Positions 5,832 through 6,777 of a stretch of 6,777 nt of DNA are shown here, in pieces; within the stretch, counting starts at the first letter, position 1, and the number at the start of each line of letters is the position of its first letter. This DNA comes from Candidatus Cloacimonadota bacterium (GTDB taxonomy: Bacteria; Cloacimonadota; Cloacimonadia; Cloacimonadales; Cloacimonadaceae). The stretch is from contig JAQVMI010000101.1 in assembly GCA_028703735.1 (NCBI GenBank), forward strand, positions 1 through 6,777, read 5' to 3'. The position numbers were made by a program, and so were the translations under genes. The notes under the pieces are model-generated. The model was not told the DNA's origin and searched no databases. It saw nothing but the letters and a program-made list of their open reading frames with translations.

Positions 5832-5954
5832 CTAAACTAAGCTGTTGTAATCGATAAATAAAATAGCTATCTGAGTTGTTTGTCCTAGCATATCAGAAAA
5901 GACTAGACCAGCTTTAACGTTCGATAGGAGAAATGCGGGAGCTAATAAATGACT
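5832..5954 (-). pseudogene. Possible UmuC-like (Y-family polymerase) C-terminal remnant
   Basis: A 40-codon minus-strand stretch without a start, closed by TAG (5834-5832) and preceded in frame by TAG (5957-5955). Codons 14-33 (5915-5856) read KAGLVFSDM, then a Q-rich turn, ending ILF. UmuC proteins commonly carry a conserved Y-x-KAG-V-x-L-x-D-...-Q-x-x-LF segment near the C-terminus, and this matches its order and spacing to within one residue. Nothing else of UmuC (palm, catalytic DE) is visible, so at most this is a decayed fragment. It begins 62 bases beyond the stop of the MazG-like gene. The match is from memory of the motif and is short. Confidence 0.3.
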
Positions 5955-6018
5955 CTATGATATGCGATAAAACCATACTAACAATTTGACAATACTAGTT
6001 GACGTCTTTGAGAGTAAT

Positions 6019-6396
6019 CTAAAGAGATTCATCATTCTTAAGTTCGTATTCTAAATATTTTTCTTTATTTGCAACCAATTTTCTGTTGAATGATACTCCA
6101 ATATCGATCGAAAGCATTGAGGCAATCCTAAACAGATATATCATACTGTCAATCAACTCTTCTGATAGACCATCTTTATGTTTTGCAACCTGCTTCTCGA
6201 TTTCATTTGAACCAAATCGATCAACATATAGATTAATTTTCTTTACAATATTAGAAAACTCACCGACTTCTCCAATAAGTCCAATAAGTTCTTTGTTAAG
6301 GGATTCGATAAATTCTTCACAATTGATGTTGCTATAATCCCATCCGTGCTGCTTATCAAAAGCCATTTGAATATCTATCAATTCTTGTAGTTTCAT
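6019..6396 (-). CDS. MazG-like NTP pyrophosphohydrolase domain protein
   Basis: A 125-residue, soluble, mostly helical protein. It carries the two acidic pairs of the all-alpha NTP pyrophosphohydrolase (MazG/dUTPase-like) fold: Glu43-x-x-Glu46 in LIGEVGEFSNIVKKI and Glu80-x-x-Asp83 in SEELIDSMIYLFRIA, which in this superfamily bind Mg2+. A downstream N-R-K-...-N-K-E-K-Y helix (104-114) also fits. Length matches single-domain family members. The expected chemistry is hydrolysis of a (deoxy)nucleoside triphosphate to monophosphate and pyrophosphate; the substrate cannot be read from the sequence. The start ATG (6396-6394) has AAGGAG six bases upstream, inside the previous gene, and overlaps that gene's TGA by ATGA, so the two are translationally coupled. 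No clear terminator follows. The adjacent downstream DNA looks decayed. Confidence 0.8.
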   Translation of the reverse strand: MKLQELIDIQMAFDKQHGWDYSNINCEEFIESLNKELIGLIGEVGEFSNIVKKINLYVDRFGSNEIEKQVAKHKDGLSEELIDSMIYLFRIASMLSIDIGVSFNRKLVANKEKYLEYELKNDESL

Positions 6397-6692
6397 TTGT
6401 CGCTCCTTAAGTTTGTCGAGTAATAAACAAGTAAACTGAATACTATATTAGAGAATACGCCTATACAAACAGAGATAACTGGGGATATTATCGGCTTTCC
6501 AGTCAGAGTAAGTACTGTAATAATTAACATGGAGAACATTACATAAGCAATAAACGCTAATATTAATCTTCTTTCGAACTTATACATTCGTTTAATAACT
6601 CCACCAATTTGAATCCCATAGGACTTGATGATTTCTTCTTCAGGGGATTTTATCCTTCTATCACTTTCAATCTCATCCTTTGTCAGAATCAT
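6393..6692 (-). CDS. Small two-helix membrane protein coupled to the MazG-like gene
   Basis: Ninety-nine residues from ATG 6692: a charged, probably cytoplasmic N-terminus (TKDEIESDRRIKSPEEEIIK), a basic YKFERR patch, membrane helix about 43-63, a short PIISP turn, and a second helix about 69-91 with a short charged tail (NLRSDK). No catalytic motif is seen and I do not recognise the family. The layout resembles small 2TM partner or effector proteins such as SLATT-like domains, but only in topology. The start is uncertain: ATG 6692 has no ribosome site (CCCCTTGAT precedes it), and the same frame stays open upstream to the right edge of the window (about 28 more codons, including KPYAGQHGYQTNIWPVP), so the real start may lie outside. 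Its TGA overlaps the next ATG (ATGA), giving an obligate gene pair. Confidence 0.7.
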   Translation of the reverse strand: MILTKDEIESDRRIKSPEEEIIKSYGIQIGGVIKRMYKFERRLILAFIAYVMFSMLIITVLTLTGKPIISPVISVCIGVFSNIVFSLLVYYSTNLRSDK

Positions 6693-6777
6693 ATCAAGGG
6701 GTACTGGCCATATATTTGTTTGATAACCATGCTGCCCAGCATAAGGCTTTGCAACTGGGTTGGATAAAACTGAAAAC

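Noticed and set aside
5453..6018. tRNA or other structural RNA in the gap
   Set aside because: No cloverleaf, CCA end or conserved T-loop (GTTCGAATC-like) was seen on either strand.
6086..6337. Plus-strand open frame of 83 codons
   Set aside because: It is the antisense shadow of the MazG-like gene, which has conserved acidic motifs, a ribosome site and an overlap with its upstream partner.

Overview
The window looks like a bacterial chromosome segment of moderate GC. Left and right thirds carry genes, and about 1.3 kb of non-coding repeat DNA lies between them. All five recognisable genes are on the minus strand. The lineage cannot be fixed from this sequence. A DUF4139-like secreted protein, strong AAGGAG-type ribosome sites and dense palindromic intergenic repeats would suit an anaerobic FCB-group bacterium (Cloacimonadota or a relative), but that is inference.

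Left part (1-3786), in transcription order from right to left. A single-domain response regulator of the Rcp1 type (3786 to 3346) is followed after 41 bases by a 992-residue membrane sensor histidine kinase (3304 to 326) with a five-helix 5TM-LYT-like sensor, three PAS domains, a GAF domain and a phytochrome-type HisKA/HATPase core. Together they form a two-gene phosphorelay operon. A weak hairpin with a U-tract follows the kinase. Beyond it starts a separate exported protein resembling DUF4139 (210 to beyond the left edge).

Middle part (about 3960-5250). No real gene is present. This is a structured repeat island made of: (i) 11-bp-spaced CCCTAAT/CTAATCATT motifs on both outer flanks, each followed by ATTATGGGATAA; (ii) a 241-bp element (4208-4448) bounded by perfect 15-bp inverted repeats, whose two arms carry matching hairpins that differ by compensatory base changes; (iii) a tandem array (4447-5088) of 12 palindromic units with core GTCCC-NNN-GGGAC followed by GAYATTTNAGATAGCA. 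Nine units point one way, in alternating 54- and 58-bp forms that build 112-bp and 224-bp higher-order repeats. Three point the other way with a 53-bp period. The polarity switch is itself a 26-bp-arm hairpin. The architecture resembles REP/BIME elements, but no RAYT-type transposase gene is in view.

Right part (5250-6777). A gene-poor stretch with short tandem repeats contains broken coding remnants on the minus strand (5498-5685 with a frameshift, and 5832-5954 with a UmuC-like C-terminal motif). Upstream of these on the minus strand is a tightly coupled pair: a small two-helix membrane protein (stop at 6393) overlapping by ATGA the start of a MazG-like all-alpha NTP pyrophosphohydrolase (6396 to 6019). 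The pairing of a nucleotide-hydrolase fold with a small membrane protein, beside decayed genes and repeats, gives this end an accessory-island character.
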